Shown here: piece by piece, positions 35,419 through 43,763 of the stretch | How the letters are laid out: every line of letters starts with the position of its first letter | How positions within the stretch are numbered: the first letter of the stretch is position 1 | From: Candidatus Pantoea varia | GTDB taxonomy: Bacteria > Pseudomonadota > Gammaproteobacteria > Enterobacterales > Enterobacteriaceae | Length of the DNA: 64,000 bases | Direction: 5' to 3' | Assembly: GCF_900115075.1 (NCBI RefSeq) | Contig: NZ_FOVG01000001.1 | Location: 2,046,001-2,110,000 of the forward strand | Made by a program: the position numbers and the translations under genes | The notes under the pieces: generated by a model | Seen by the model: only the letters and a program-made list of their open reading frames with translations | Database searches by the model: none | Told to the model about the DNA's origin: nothing

Positions 35419-35928
35419 TCAGGGATAGATCCATTGGTTAAAACGAGCCGGAGGATGATCGCCACTACTGACGCTGACAGCAATGCGACCAGGATTTCGG
35501 GGCTGCAGTCCAATCCAGATAGCGTGATCCGGACCGGTATCACGCGACGAAAAGGTCAGCCGCAGATCGCTGCCAATCGTCACCGCCTCCAGCGGTTGAG
35601 GCTGCAGCGTCTGGATTTGCAGGTTATCCAGGGCGCCACCGCCAATCGTAACGTTAAAGCGATCGGTTACCGGTGCGTTGTAGCGAATGAGCATATCCAT
35701 ATTACTCTCAACCCGGCCAAACCGTTCATACTCCACCTGGATGGTCCCGTCCGGCGAGCGGGCGCTGCCGTTACTCAGCACCCCTTTAGAAAACAATCCA
35801 CACGCCCCCAGAATCACCAGCGCAATCAGGACATATTCACCGATACGCTGAATCCGCCATTCACGACGTATCCAGCGCATATCTTCTTTTATCGGGTAAT
35901 CCCGCCTTCCTGTGTGATCTTTTTTCAA
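35419..35928 (-). CDS. inner-membrane protein of unknown function paired with DUF421
   Basis: A 169-residue protein with one membrane helix near residues 30-48 (GEYVLIALVILGACGLFS) and a periplasmic beta-rich domain (GTIQVEYERFGRVESNMDMLIRY, DHAIWIGLQPRNPGRIAVSV). The first codon is TTG at 35928 with AGGAG ten bases upstream; ATG 35880 is an alternative. The gene is 12 bases upstream of the DUF421 gene, so the two likely form one membrane unit. I do not recognise the domain. Confidence 0.72.
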   Translation of the reverse strand: MKKDHTGRRDYPIKEDMRWIRREWRIQRIGEYVLIALVILGACGLFSKGVLSNGSARSPDGTIQVEYERFGRVESNMDMLIRYNAPVTDRFNVTIGGGALDNLQIQTLQPQPLEAVTIGSDLRLTFSSRDTGPDHAIWIGLQPRNPGRIAVSVSSGDHPPARFNQWIYP

Positions 35929-35934
35929 CTGTGA

Positions 35935-35997
35935 TTATCTCCTGTCAGCCGCCAGCCTCGACGGTTCGCTGCCCAAAACATAGCGGACGTAGGTCAT
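35935..35997 (-). CDS. 20-codon frame after cydB, possible CydX remnant
   Basis: An ATG overlapping the cydB stop (ATGA) opens a 20-residue frame beginning MTYVRYVLG and ending ADRR. CydX subunits of bd oxidases start M-W-Y-F-x-W-x-L-G at this place in the operon, so the M-x-Y...LG pattern is suggestive. The remainder is polar and too short for a membrane helix. It may be a decayed cydX or chance. Confidence 0.25.
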   Translation of the reverse strand: MTYVRYVLGSEPSRLAADRR

Positions 35998-36929
35998 TTA
36001 GCGCGCCGTTCAACCCAGAACGCCCAGCTGTGATAGAGCACCGTCAGCGGCATGGCAATCGCCGCGCCCACCAGCACGAATCCCTGCGTGACCGGTGAGG
36101 AAGCGCTTTCATTGATGGCAAACTGGTACGGCACCAGCCACGGATAAAGGCCGCACAGCAAACCGATAAACACGGCCCCGATCAGCATCAGTGCCACAAT
36201 AAGCTGTAGCAGCGGCCTGGCTCGCCAGAGCGTTATAGGCAAAACGATCCATAGCGTGACAACCGCCACGCCAGCCACTTTTCCCAGCGGTCGTTGCCAG
36301 CTCTGGTGCCAGATATCGGCGTTAAAATAGAGTTCGAACAGAAAGATGATCAGCGCCAGCAGCCACCATAACCAGCTTTGCGCTTCCGCCAGGGGTTGTA
36401 CGCTGTCGCCGATTCGCCAGCCGATCCAGCAGCAGGCCAGCAGCGAATTGATCGCCATTAATCCAACACCGCTCATCAGTGGAACCAGGCTCAGCCCATC
36501 GGGCAGCCCAGTCTGAGGCTGAGCGCTGATGATCATGCCCGCGCACCAGCCCTGAATAAAGGTCGCCAGCGCCGAGCAGCTGGCCATAATAGGGTCGAGC
36601 CAGCGGCGTAACCGGGTACTGCTCCGGGCACGGTACTCAAGCGCCATCGCCCGCATCACCAGTGCCAGTAGCATGGTGAACAGTGGCGCGCTCAACTCAC
36701 TGAGCAGCAGACTGTAGACCGGTGGAAACAGTGCCAGCAGACCGCCTGCGGCCAGCACCAGCCAGGTTTCATTTGCATCCCAGACCGGCAATATGCTGTG
36801 CGTCATCAGTTCACGCTGTTGATCATCGTGAAACCAGAAAAACAGCATACCCACACCCAGATCTGTCCCATCCAGTAACAGATAAAGCAGTAAAGAGAGA
36901 CAGATGATCATCGCAGACAAATCGGCCAT
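35994..36929 (-). CDS. cytochrome bd-type quinol oxidase subunit II (CioB/CydB)
   Basis: A 311-residue membrane protein with about nine hydrophobic segments. YLLLDGTDLGVGMLF near the start and LPVWDANETWLVLAAGGLLALFPPVYS are the diagnostic subunit-II segments. It is 8 bases downstream of the subunit-I gene with TAGGAG before its ATG. It is shorter than the 379 residues of E. coli CydB, in line with the cyanide-insensitive (Cio) or AppB-like branch. Together they make an oxygen-reducing quinol oxidase. Confidence 0.9.
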   Translation of the reverse strand: MADLSAMIICLSLLLYLLLDGTDLGVGMLFFWFHDDQQRELMTHSILPVWDANETWLVLAAGGLLALFPPVYSLLLSELSAPLFTMLLALVMRAMALEYRARSSTRLRRWLDPIMASCSALATFIQGWCAGMIISAQPQTGLPDGLSLVPLMSGVGLMAINSLLACCWIGWRIGDSVQPLAEAQSWLWWLLALIIFLFELYFNADIWHQSWQRPLGKVAGVAVVTLWIVLPITLWRARPLLQLIVALMLIGAVFIGLLCGLYPWLVPYQFAINESASSPVTQGFVLVGAAIAMPLTVLYHSWAFWVERRAK

Positions 36930-36937
36930 AGCGACTC

Positions 36938-38302
36938 CTAATGGGGCGTTTTCAACTCAATGACCACCGGCTCACCCGAGGGCAGTTCACCTTTAATCCG
37001 ACGCAGCAGATAGCGTAAGCCGAGGGCGAACACCAGGCCGTAGATCAAGAGTACCGCCAGGAAAATGCTCAGCGTGGTACTCAGGGACAGTGGTGACACG
37101 CTCTGTGCTGTACGCAACATGCCATAAACCGTCCACGGCTGACGCCCGACTTCAGTCACCACCCAGCCTGACAGCAGCGCGATAAAGCCTGCCGGAGAAA
37201 GCCAGGTCAGCCAGCACAGCAAGCGCCCTGACACCGCCAGCCGTCCACGCCAGCGCTGAAGATTAGCGGCCAGCGTGGTCAGCAATATGATCAGCCCCCA
37301 CCCCACCATCAGGCGAAAAGCGAAAAAGACCGGTAACACCGGTGGAATCGCATCCGCAGGAAATTCGCTCAGGCTTTTGATATGACCTGAGAGGTTGTGC
37401 CGCAGATAGAGCGATCCAAGGCTGGGGAGGCTGATCTCCAGAGAGTTGCGCTGCGCCTGCTGATCCGGCAGTGCAAACAGTCGCAGTGGTTCGCCCTCGC
37501 CCGCTGCAGGGGGGTGCCAGCCACCTTCCATCGCGGCCAGTTTAGCGGGCTGATAGTCACGGGTGTTTTCGCCGTGCAGGTCGCCCAGTACCATCTGCAC
37601 TGGAACGGCAAACAACAGAAAGGTCAGCGCACTGTTGAGCATCAGTTGCGAAGCAGCCTCCGCCCTGAAATGGCGCAGTCGCCAGGCCGCCACTCCCATC
37701 ATCATTACCGCCACCGCAATCAGCGACGCCATCACCATATGGCTGAAGCGCCACGGAAAGGAGGGGGCCATTAATATCGACTGCCAGCTTTCGGCCAGAA
37801 AAATGCCCTTCTCGTCACGCGTGAAGCCGACCGGGGTCTGCATCCATGAATTAGCCGCCAGTATCCAGAACGCACTCAGCAATGCCCCGATCGCCACCAG
37901 ACAGGTCACGACAAAATGCACGCCTGGCCGGATTTTATTGAAGCCAAACAGCATCACGCCGGTCAGGGCTGACTCAAGGAAAAAGGCGACCAGAACTTCA
38001 TAAAACATCAACGGCCCGATAACGCCACCCACCTGATGAGAGAAGCGCGCCCAGTGAGTTCCGAACTGAAACTCCATCACCACACCAGAGACCGCGCCAA
38101 TCGCTACCGTCAGGGAAAAAATCGTCAGCCAAAAATGCAGCGCATCACGGGCGACCTGTTGTTTCCCCCACAGCCAGCGCGCGTCGAACCACACCAGAAA
38201 AGGGGCCAGCCCCAGCGTCAGTGCTGCGAGCGTAATGTGCATGCCCATGGTTAGCGCAAACTGCGCGCGGGCAATCATTAACACCCAGTCGTGATCAGTC
38301 AC
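36938..38302 (-). CDS. cytochrome bd-type quinol oxidase subunit I (CioA/CydA)
   Basis: A 454-residue protein carrying the haem ligands and quinol site of a bd oxidase: RAQFALTMGMHITLAALTLG with the b595-side histidine, SGVVMEFQFGTHW, the quinol-loop segment with GDLHGENTRDYQPAKLAAMEGGWH, and GWVVTEVGRQPWTVYG near the C-terminus. The Q-loop is short, the form found in Cio-type enzymes that resist cyanide. The start is GTG at 38302 with GGAAAG seven bases upstream. It probably serves at low oxygen or under respiratory stress. Confidence 0.92.
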   Translation of the reverse strand: MTDHDWVLMIARAQFALTMGMHITLAALTLGLAPFLVWFDARWLWGKQQVARDALHFWLTIFSLTVAIGAVSGVVMEFQFGTHWARFSHQVGGVIGPLMFYEVLVAFFLESALTGVMLFGFNKIRPGVHFVVTCLVAIGALLSAFWILAANSWMQTPVGFTRDEKGIFLAESWQSILMAPSFPWRFSHMVMASLIAVAVMMMGVAAWRLRHFRAEAASQLMLNSALTFLLFAVPVQMVLGDLHGENTRDYQPAKLAAMEGGWHPPAAGEGEPLRLFALPDQQAQRNSLEISLPSLGSLYLRHNLSGHIKSLSEFPADAIPPVLPVFFAFRLMVGWGLIILLTTLAANLQRWRGRLAVSGRLLCWLTWLSPAGFIALLSGWVVTEVGRQPWTVYGMLRTAQSVSPLSLSTTLSIFLAVLLIYGLVFALGLRYLLRRIKGELPSGEPVVIELKTPH

Positions 38303-38480
38303 AATCGGGCTTTCCCTCTGCGGCGCGCGCAGGCAGCGACGGACAATGACCCGATGTTAATAAGCGCGGATGGCGAGTTCGTTCTGTCATCAGCCTTTCT
38401 CCGGATAAAGATGCGTTGCCACAGATCAGCGCTGCAAATTTTATTTCGCCGGGATGTGCGGGTTATAAGATTGTATTATC

Positions 38481-38653
38481 AGCGTAGCGAAAGAATAAAA
38501 ATCCGGCCAGATCAACAGATCTATGTAAAAAATAAGCGGAGCGATAACAGACTTATTTAACTTAATAATTATTAGTTTTACTGAGGGATAGGATTATTAA
38601 TGCATCTTACTCATCGCTACGCTTAAATAGCCCTAAGCGTAGCGACAGAATAA
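38481..38653. repeat. repeated AGCGTAGCGA motifs and a 12-bp palindrome
   Basis: AGCGTAGCGAAAGAATAA at 38481-38498 recurs with one mismatch as AGCGTAGCGACAGAATAA at 38636-38653. The second copy also forms a perfect 12-bp inverted repeat with TCGCTACGCTTA at 38614-38625 (partner TAAGCGTAGCGA at 38634-38645). They fill the 375-bp gap between the divergently placed oxidase promoter and the corA end. No gene is seen there. Confidence 0.65.
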
Positions 38654-38677
38654 GCCGTAGCGCACTATTCCGTTAGT

Positions 38678-39652
38678 TTACAGCCAGCCAGAGCGACGCA
38701 GTTTAGCCCACAGCCCGCCGCAGGCCAGCAGGGTCAGCCCCACCGCAAGCGGATAGCCATACAGCGACTTCAGTTCCGGCATATGCTCGAAGTTCATGCC
38801 ATACATACTGAATACCACGGTCGGGATCACCAGAATTGCGCCCCAGCCTGCCAGCTTTTTCACCACCTCATTCTGCTGTACCGTCACCAGCGCCAGATTA
38901 ACCTGCATGGCACTGGTCAGCATCTCACGCATGTCTTCCGCGTCGGTCACCACATGGCGGGCGTGATCCTGTACGTCACGGATATAGGCACGTAGCGGAC
39001 GCGGGATCAGGTCTTCATGCAGATGGATCAGCTGATTACAGATCTCCTCGACCGGCAGCGCCGCATTGCGCAGCGACAACAGATGACGCCGCATGGTGTA
39101 GACCGACTGCACCGACTTGCGATCAAATTCGCTAGTGAAGAGATCGTTCTCCATCTGCCCGACCCGCTCATTCAGCGAAGTGGAGAGCTGGGCATAGCGA
39201 TCCACCACAAAATCGAGCAGGCAGTAGAGCGGATAGGCAGGGCCAAACTTCAGCAACGCCGGGTTTTCAGACGCACGCTGCCGCACCGGCGTATAACTTT
39301 CAGATGCGCCGTGACGGATGCTGATCAGGAATTTTTTTCCGACAAAGAAATGGGATTCGCCCAGCTCGCAGGTGTCATCCTTCGCGCAAACCGTCTTCAC
39401 CACGATAAACAGCGAGTCGCCATAGTGTTCGATTTTAGGTCGCTGATGGGCATTAAGCGCATCCTCAACCGCCAGTTCGTGCAGGCCGAACTCCTCTTTA
39501 ATCTTTGCCATAAACTCAGCGTCTGGCTGCCACAGCCCGAGCCAGATAAACGCCTCCGGCTCCTTAATCACTTCACTGATATCATCGACCTGGACCTCTT
39601 CGCCCGCGCATCCTGGACGATACACCATGCTGCTTACGATCATCTTCTGCAT
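38678..39652 (-). CDS. CorA-family divalent cation transporter
   Basis: A 324-residue protein with a large cytosolic domain and two C-terminal membrane helices. The selectivity motif YGMNFEHMPE after the first helix and the long coiled helix before it (YAQLSTSLNERVGQMENDLF) are diagnostic of CorA-type pentameric Mg2+/Co2+/Ni2+ channels. The sequence differs from the main E. coli CorA, so it may be a second paralogue with Mg, Zn or other specificity. An alternative ATG three codons in is possible. Confidence 0.9.
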   Translation of the reverse strand: MQKMIVSSMVYRPGCAGEEVQVDDISEVIKEPEAFIWLGLWQPDAEFMAKIKEEFGLHELAVEDALNAHQRPKIEHYGDSLFIVVKTVCAKDDTCELGESHFFVGKKFLISIRHGASESYTPVRQRASENPALLKFGPAYPLYCLLDFVVDRYAQLSTSLNERVGQMENDLFTSEFDRKSVQSVYTMRRHLLSLRNAALPVEEICNQLIHLHEDLIPRPLRAYIRDVQDHARHVVTDAEDMREMLTSAMQVNLALVTVQQNEVVKKLAGWGAILVIPTVVFSMYGMNFEHMPELKSLYGYPLAVGLTLLACGGLWAKLRRSGWL

Positions 39653-39746
39653 TCCTGTTGTGACAGTACAAAGAGCTTAGCGAATGCCGGGCCTGTAACC
39701 GGATAAAAACAGTAAGGATTTGCTGCGACGTTGCGCAATCAGCGGA

Positions 39747-40766
39747 TTACCACTTCAGGCCCAGTCCGGTGGAGAAGATTCCTTCATTCAGAGTATCGGG
39801 TATGCCGCTGACCAGATTGCGATGATAGCCAATATGCAGAGTTGACCAGGAGGTCAGGCTGTAACGCATCCCGACTTCAGCATCCAACATAAATACGCCA
39901 TCATCATCCAGCGAATGGCCGATATCGCCGTTGCTGTAAAGCATGACCGATTTGCCCAGCAGATAGCGTTGATAGTTCCATCGCAATGAGCCGCCAAAGT
40001 GCCGCTCTTCCCTGTCATCGCTGTAGCCATACTCAAAGGCACCGCCCAGCAGCGAGAGTGAAAACGTACTGAGTTCGGTGTCCCACAGCTGATAACCCGG
40101 GCCGGTGCCGATCAGTGCCTGCCGCGACAGATTCTCTACCCAGTCGCGCTTGTAGGTTGCGCGGGTCTGCCAGAAAAACTGCTCTCTGACCAGATAGTCA
40201 AAGGCGTAGCGCAGACTGTAGTTATCGGTGTTGACGCTCTCATTTTCCTGCTCGCGATTGTAGGTCGCGCCGATGTCGTGCCGCCATTTTCCCTGGTTGA
40301 GCTTGGTGTTAAGCGCGAAGCTGTAGTCGTCGGTTTTGGTCGAAGCTTTTTTGACTTTCACACCCGCATCGATGTTGCCGGTCCAGGCGAGCTGATCGGT
40401 GCGGACTTTGGCTTTCATAAACTCGTCAATACGTCGCAGCGAGACCTGCTGCTCCTGCTCATTGCGTTCTACCCACACATAACCGGGGTCGGACGAGCTG
40501 AGCCGCACCTGATAATGCTCACCGGTCTTTTTGTTTTCGACGTTCACCGGATTCTCGCTGGCGAGCGTGCTGACCGCATTCCAGTCCAGCGTGACGGTCC
40601 CGGCATATTGTGTCTCTATCCCCAGCTTGCCGTCGCTGAGATAACGAATCGTGCCCGTCAGCCGATCGCCATTATTCAGCCAGACGGTATCGGCTGCGGC
40701 CTGCTGCACCCATCCGGCACAGCAAAGCGTGACCAGCAGCGGGGTAAACGAAGTGGGGCAACGCAT
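39747..40766 (-). CDS. DUF481 (YdiY-like) outer-membrane beta-barrel protein
   Basis: A 339-residue exported protein with a signal peptide ending near QQAAA and two parts: an N-terminal segment with a repeated strand pattern (NNGDRLTGTIRYLSDGKLGIETQYAGTVTLDW) and a C-terminal DUF481 barrel of alternating strands ending in an aromatic residue (GLGLKW), as needed for outer-membrane assembly. E. coli YdiY is acid-induced; its role is unknown. The protein is longer than YdiY because of the N-terminal part. Confidence 0.87.
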   Translation of the reverse strand: MRCPTSFTPLLVTLCCAGWVQQAAADTVWLNNGDRLTGTIRYLSDGKLGIETQYAGTVTLDWNAVSTLASENPVNVENKKTGEHYQVRLSSSDPGYVWVERNEQEQQVSLRRIDEFMKAKVRTDQLAWTGNIDAGVKVKKASTKTDDYSFALNTKLNQGKWRHDIGATYNREQENESVNTDNYSLRYAFDYLVREQFFWQTRATYKRDWVENLSRQALIGTGPGYQLWDTELSTFSLSLLGGAFEYGYSDDREERHFGGSLRWNYQRYLLGKSVMLYSNGDIGHSLDDDGVFMLDAEVGMRYSLTSWSTLHIGYHRNLVSGIPDTLNEGIFSTGLGLKW

Positions 40767-40870
40767 AGCTTTCCCTGTAAAGGCGTCGTCTTACACGGGC
40801 GACGCGTCACCGCAAATTCTGACCTGACAATTAAGCCGATTCTGCGACGATATGCAATGCGCCGCCTGGG

Positions 40871-41467
40871 TCAGGAGAGATCGTGCAGTGCTTTGCCGAA
40901 AGGCGAACCCAGCGTGAAGTCGCTAAAACGAATTGCCAGCCCTTCGCGTTCAGGCGAGCAGCCCATCACCCCGACAAAACGCCGTCCCTGACCCGGCCAC
41001 GGGCAGAGCCGCAATAGCGGCCAGGTCACCCCGTCTGTGGAGTACTGGATCCTCAGCGCCGCATTTTGCAGCGTGGCGCGCATCCAGAACTGACGCGCAT
41101 CGCCGGGAAACACGCCGGTAGACCAGTCCGAAAATTCACGCGTCACCACGCAACCGATGGCTGGCTGATCATCGTTAAACTCGATCCCCGCCTTAACCCA
41201 GTGTGTTTCGCTATCCTGAATAAACAGCCCGGCCTGATCGTAGAGCTGACTGAAGTCCGCCCTCACCTGCACCTGAACGGTAAAATCATTTTCCACCCAG
41301 AAGCCAAAGGCGTGGCCGCTGTGCCGTTCGAAGCCGTACCAGGTGCGCTGCCAGAAATCACTGTTCAGCGCGGTTTCGAACTGCAGCGTGTCGCCATCCA
41401 GACTGTGTACCGGCGGCTGATTAATCCAGACGCCGCCTTCGGTGGTCAGTGAACTGACTGCTGTCAT
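40871..41467 (-). CDS. DUF1349 concanavalin-like protein
   Basis: A 198-residue cytosolic protein of the DUF1349 family, which has a concanavalin-like jelly-roll fold. Typical segments are TDFWQRTWYGF-like near 38, ADFSQLYDQAGLFIQDSETHWVKAGIEF, and the central WSTGVFPGDARQFWMRATLQNAALRIQYSTDG. Carbohydrate binding is a guess from the fold. It is preceded by GGAG and by a TGA-interrupted frame whose TAA stop overlaps the ribosome-binding site. Confidence 0.85.
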   Translation of the reverse strand: MTAVSSLTTEGGVWINQPPVHSLDGDTLQFETALNSDFWQRTWYGFERHSGHAFGFWVENDFTVQVQVRADFSQLYDQAGLFIQDSETHWVKAGIEFNDDQPAIGCVVTREFSDWSTGVFPGDARQFWMRATLQNAALRIQYSTDGVTWPLLRLCPWPGQGRRFVGVMGCSPEREGLAIRFSDFTLGSPFGKALHDLS

Positions 41468-41476
41468 AGGGACTCC

Positions 41477-41668
41477 TTACTGTAAGTTAAACCGCTCGCG
41501 TTCAGACGGGTCTTCTGCACGGCGATTGACCTGATTATCATAGCGCTCATTGATGAACGAACGACTGACTTCGCGGTAAATCTGATAATGCCGGCGTGCC
41601 AGGCAAAGAGGCTGTCAGGCCAGATATAACAGACAATTCAGCCTTTTTGCGGCTTCGCTTATTTTCAT
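41477..41668 (-). pseudogene. 64-codon frame interrupted by an in-frame TGA
   Basis: ATG at 41668 has AAGGAG six bases upstream and opens MKISEAAKRLNCLLYLA, then TGA at codon 18 (41615-41617), after which the same frame stays open for 45 codons to TAA at 41477: LARRHYQIYREVSRSF and NRRAEDPSERERFNLQ are well-formed protein. The last codons lead into the ribosome-binding site of the DUF1349 gene. A nonsense mutation or a 21-base insertion between two CTGGC copies would explain it; recoding is possible but there is no clear SECIS loop. No start codon follows the TGA. Confidence 0.55.
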
Positions 41669-41820
41669 TTTATTCTCCTTTGGGAAATAAATAATATTCA
41701 CCAGGGCCAGCTCACTTAACTATTTCATTTTGTTAATTGCCTGGCGAAAACCACGTTTAACAACCAGGCTTGTTCTGTCTGAGGGCAACTGAACTCATCA
41801 AATATAAGGATTAAGCCACC

Positions 41821-42057
41821 ATGGTAGATAAATCAGAAATTCTGGATCACGCGCAGGTTGTTGATGTGAATGGCGAACATGTCGGTGTTGTCGACCATTT
41901 TGAAGGCGACGACAAAATTAAGCTGGCGAAAAGCGATCCTGAAGCAGGCGGCAAACACCACATTATTCCATTCAGCTGGGTGAAAGAAGTTGACGATAAT
42001 AAAGTCATCCTCTCTAAAGCCAAAGCGGATGTAGAAAGTGAGTGGCAGTCTGCATAA
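41821..42057 (+). CDS. DUF2171 small protein
   Basis: A 78-residue acidic protein with the DUF2171 pattern: HAQVVDVNGEHVGVVDHFEGDDKIKLAKSD, then HHIIPFSWVKEVDDNKVILSK. The fold is a small PRC-barrel-like beta domain; the family is common in stress-tolerant bacteria but its function is not known. AAGGA precedes the ATG, and a hairpin follows the stop. About 150 bases of non-coding sequence separate it from the interrupted frame. Confidence 0.88.
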   Translation: MVDKSEILDHAQVVDVNGEHVGVVDHFEGDDKIKLAKSDPEAGGKHHIIPFSWVKEVDDNKVILSKAKADVESEWQSA

Positions 42058-42063
42058 AGCGTT

Positions 42064-42085
42064 AGCCGTGGCGCCCGCCACGGCT
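42064..42085 (+). terminator. hairpin after the DUF2171 gene
   Basis: AGCCGTGGC (42064-42072) and GCCACGGCT (42077-42085) form a perfect 9-bp stem with a GCCC loop, followed by TATTTCATTTATT, a loose T-rich tail. Confidence 0.8.
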
Positions 42086-42234
42086 TATTTCATTTATTCC
42101 GCGATGTAATTTCCTCGTACTGCCCTGCCCTTCCTTCATTTATTTATTACTGTTTTATATTTCACACTGTTTGAAACGTCTTAGCCATAACAGAGTTGAA
42201 TAATGACTGCTCTGATTCAGCCCGCCGGATACCG

Positions 42235-42816
42235 TTACAGATTGATATTTTCAGCCAGCGGTGCGGAATAACAGCCGAACACACCGTCAATTATCAGGTA
42301 GCTCTCTGAGCCAGGCAATTCAAAATGCCACCACTCGGTTGCAATACCGGTAAAGCCGCCACCCAGCATGATGGCATTGAGCATCAGCCGGTTGCGCTGC
42401 GCCTGAACCGCCACATCAGGATGATAAGGATGGGAGTGCTCACTCATCTCATCGAAGCCGGTACCCATATCCAGAATCTCGCCACGCTCATCGATCAGCG
42501 TAACGTCTACCGCCGTGCCGCGGCTGTGGTTTGATCCGCGCGAAAGCGGCACAACATAGTCGGGATCCGGGCAGGCCTGCCACAGAATTGCCTGCGCTTC
42601 GGGTGGCCGGTAGGCGTCGAGGATCAGCAGCTTATAGCCCGCCACACCGGCGATATTGATACATTTTGCCAGCGCTTTCGCCGCATCAACGTGCAGCAGG
42701 CAACGCGCATCGCGATAGATCGGCTGGCCGGTCAGGTTATCGGCGGTGGCATATTTCAGATCGATGGCTAACTGAGGAAATGCCTCAGCAATATCAATAA
42801 GATTTTTACTTTCCAT
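42235..42816 (-). CDS. ddpX: D-Ala-D-Ala dipeptidase (DdpX/VanX family)
   Basis: A zinc metallopeptidase of 193 residues, the family length. Catalytic motifs are clear: HSRGTAVDVTL (with zinc ligands His and Asp) and GIATEWWHFELPG (base Glu and the third ligand His); DAYRPPEAQ supplies the Arg that binds the substrate carboxylate. There is no signal peptide, so it acts in the cytosol on D-Ala-D-Ala, as E. coli DdpX does for nutrient use. The ddpABCDF transporter is not adjacent, and no vanHA-type genes are near, so no glycopeptide resistance cassette is implied. Confidence 0.92.
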   Translation of the reverse strand: MESKNLIDIAEAFPQLAIDLKYATADNLTGQPIYRDARCLLHVDAAKALAKCINIAGVAGYKLLILDAYRPPEAQAILWQACPDPDYVVPLSRGSNHSRGTAVDVTLIDERGEILDMGTGFDEMSEHSHPYHPDVAVQAQRNRLMLNAIMLGGGFTGIATEWWHFELPGSESYLIIDGVFGCYSAPLAENINL

Positions 42817-42934
42817 GACGGGATACTCCCTGTTCTTATGCCCGGTGGCGGAGGGTCGTGAGTGGGGGTTTTGAAGCGGTCATCATGGCATTGCGGCGGG
42901 TGAAATAAAACCTGAGTCCCTCACCCGCTGCAAA

Positions 42935-43738
42935 TTATTGCTGTTTTGCGGCGCGATCCCGCAGCACTTCACCCACCACCGGAACCGCGGAAAAGGCATT
43001 TGGCCAGCCAGCATAGAACGCCGCCTGAGTGATAATCTCGCCCGCTTCTTCAGCCGTCAATCCGTTGTCCATCGCCCGGTTGAGATGGTAGCTAATTTGC
43101 GCACTTTGTCCTGAAGCAATCAGCGCGCTGACCGTCACCAGACTTCTGTCACGAGGGTGTAGCGCTGGCCGCTGCCACAGATTGAGAAACAGCGGATCGG
43201 CGGTAAATCTGACCAGCCCGGGCGAGATCGGGCCCACATTTTTCTCCACCGTCGCAGAACGCTGCTCTTCGGCTGCCTGATTCAGTGGCAGCAGTACCGG
43301 AGAGGCTTCGGCCAGTTGATCGGCACCAATGCCTCGCGCCTGAAACACATTTTTGGTCACCGCAATTGCGGACATCGCATTGGGCCAGCCGGAATAGAAC
43401 GCCAGGTGAGTGATAATTTCGGAGACTTCAGCAGGCGTCACTCCACTATCGAGCGCCACACCGGCGTAATGTTGTAACTCAGCAGGCTGGTTGCGGGCGA
43501 TGAGAATAGCAAGCGTAACGATACTGCGGTCACGGTTCGAAAGTGCGTCGCGTTTCCAGAGATCGTCGGTTATCGCTTCACGTCCGAAACGAGCCAGAGC
43601 GGGAGAGACGGACTCAATGTCGGCAACCGAAAGGCTGGATGGATTAACGTTCAACATAGTGTCACCTCTTTTAGGTTCAGCAGCGGCCAGGTCGGCCAGC
43701 ATCATGGAGATCGCGGCAGCAGCAATCACTTTTTTCAT
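42935..43738 (-). CDS. exported carboxymuconolactone decarboxylase-family protein, two domains
   Basis: A 267-residue precursor with a signal peptide (MKKVIAAAAISMMLADLAAA) and two CMD-type domains in tandem. Each has a WKRDALSNRDRSIVTLAILIA or WQRPALHPRDRSLVTVSALIA segment and a HYAGVALDSGVTPAEVSEIITHLAFYSGWP or HLNRAMDNGLTAEEAGEIITQAAFYAGWP segment. The catalytic Cys-x-x-Cys of AhpD-type peroxidases is absent. It is the last gene of the redox cassette. The signal peptide is odd for a family that is usually cytosolic. Confidence 0.85.
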   Translation of the reverse strand: MKKVIAAAAISMMLADLAAAEPKRGDTMLNVNPSSLSVADIESVSPALARFGREAITDDLWKRDALSNRDRSIVTLAILIARNQPAELQHYAGVALDSGVTPAEVSEIITHLAFYSGWPNAMSAIAVTKNVFQARGIGADQLAEASPVLLPLNQAAEEQRSATVEKNVGPISPGLVRFTADPLFLNLWQRPALHPRDRSLVTVSALIASGQSAQISYHLNRAMDNGLTAEEAGEIITQAAFYAGWPNAFSAVPVVGEVLRDRAAKQQ

Positions 43739-43763
43739 CCTCTGATCAGCTCCCTGGTAAAAG

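Noticed and set aside
41598..41614. SECIS element after the in-frame TGA at 41615
   Set aside because: A small hairpin (TGCC-GG with CC-GGCA) exists just downstream, but its CACG loop lacks the G-U pair expected of bacterial SECIS elements, so selenocysteine insertion is not claimed.
42235..42816. Vancomycin-type resistance suggested by the VanX-like dipeptidase
   Set aside because: No vanH, vanA or vanRS genes are near, and enterobacterial DdpX has a nutritional role.
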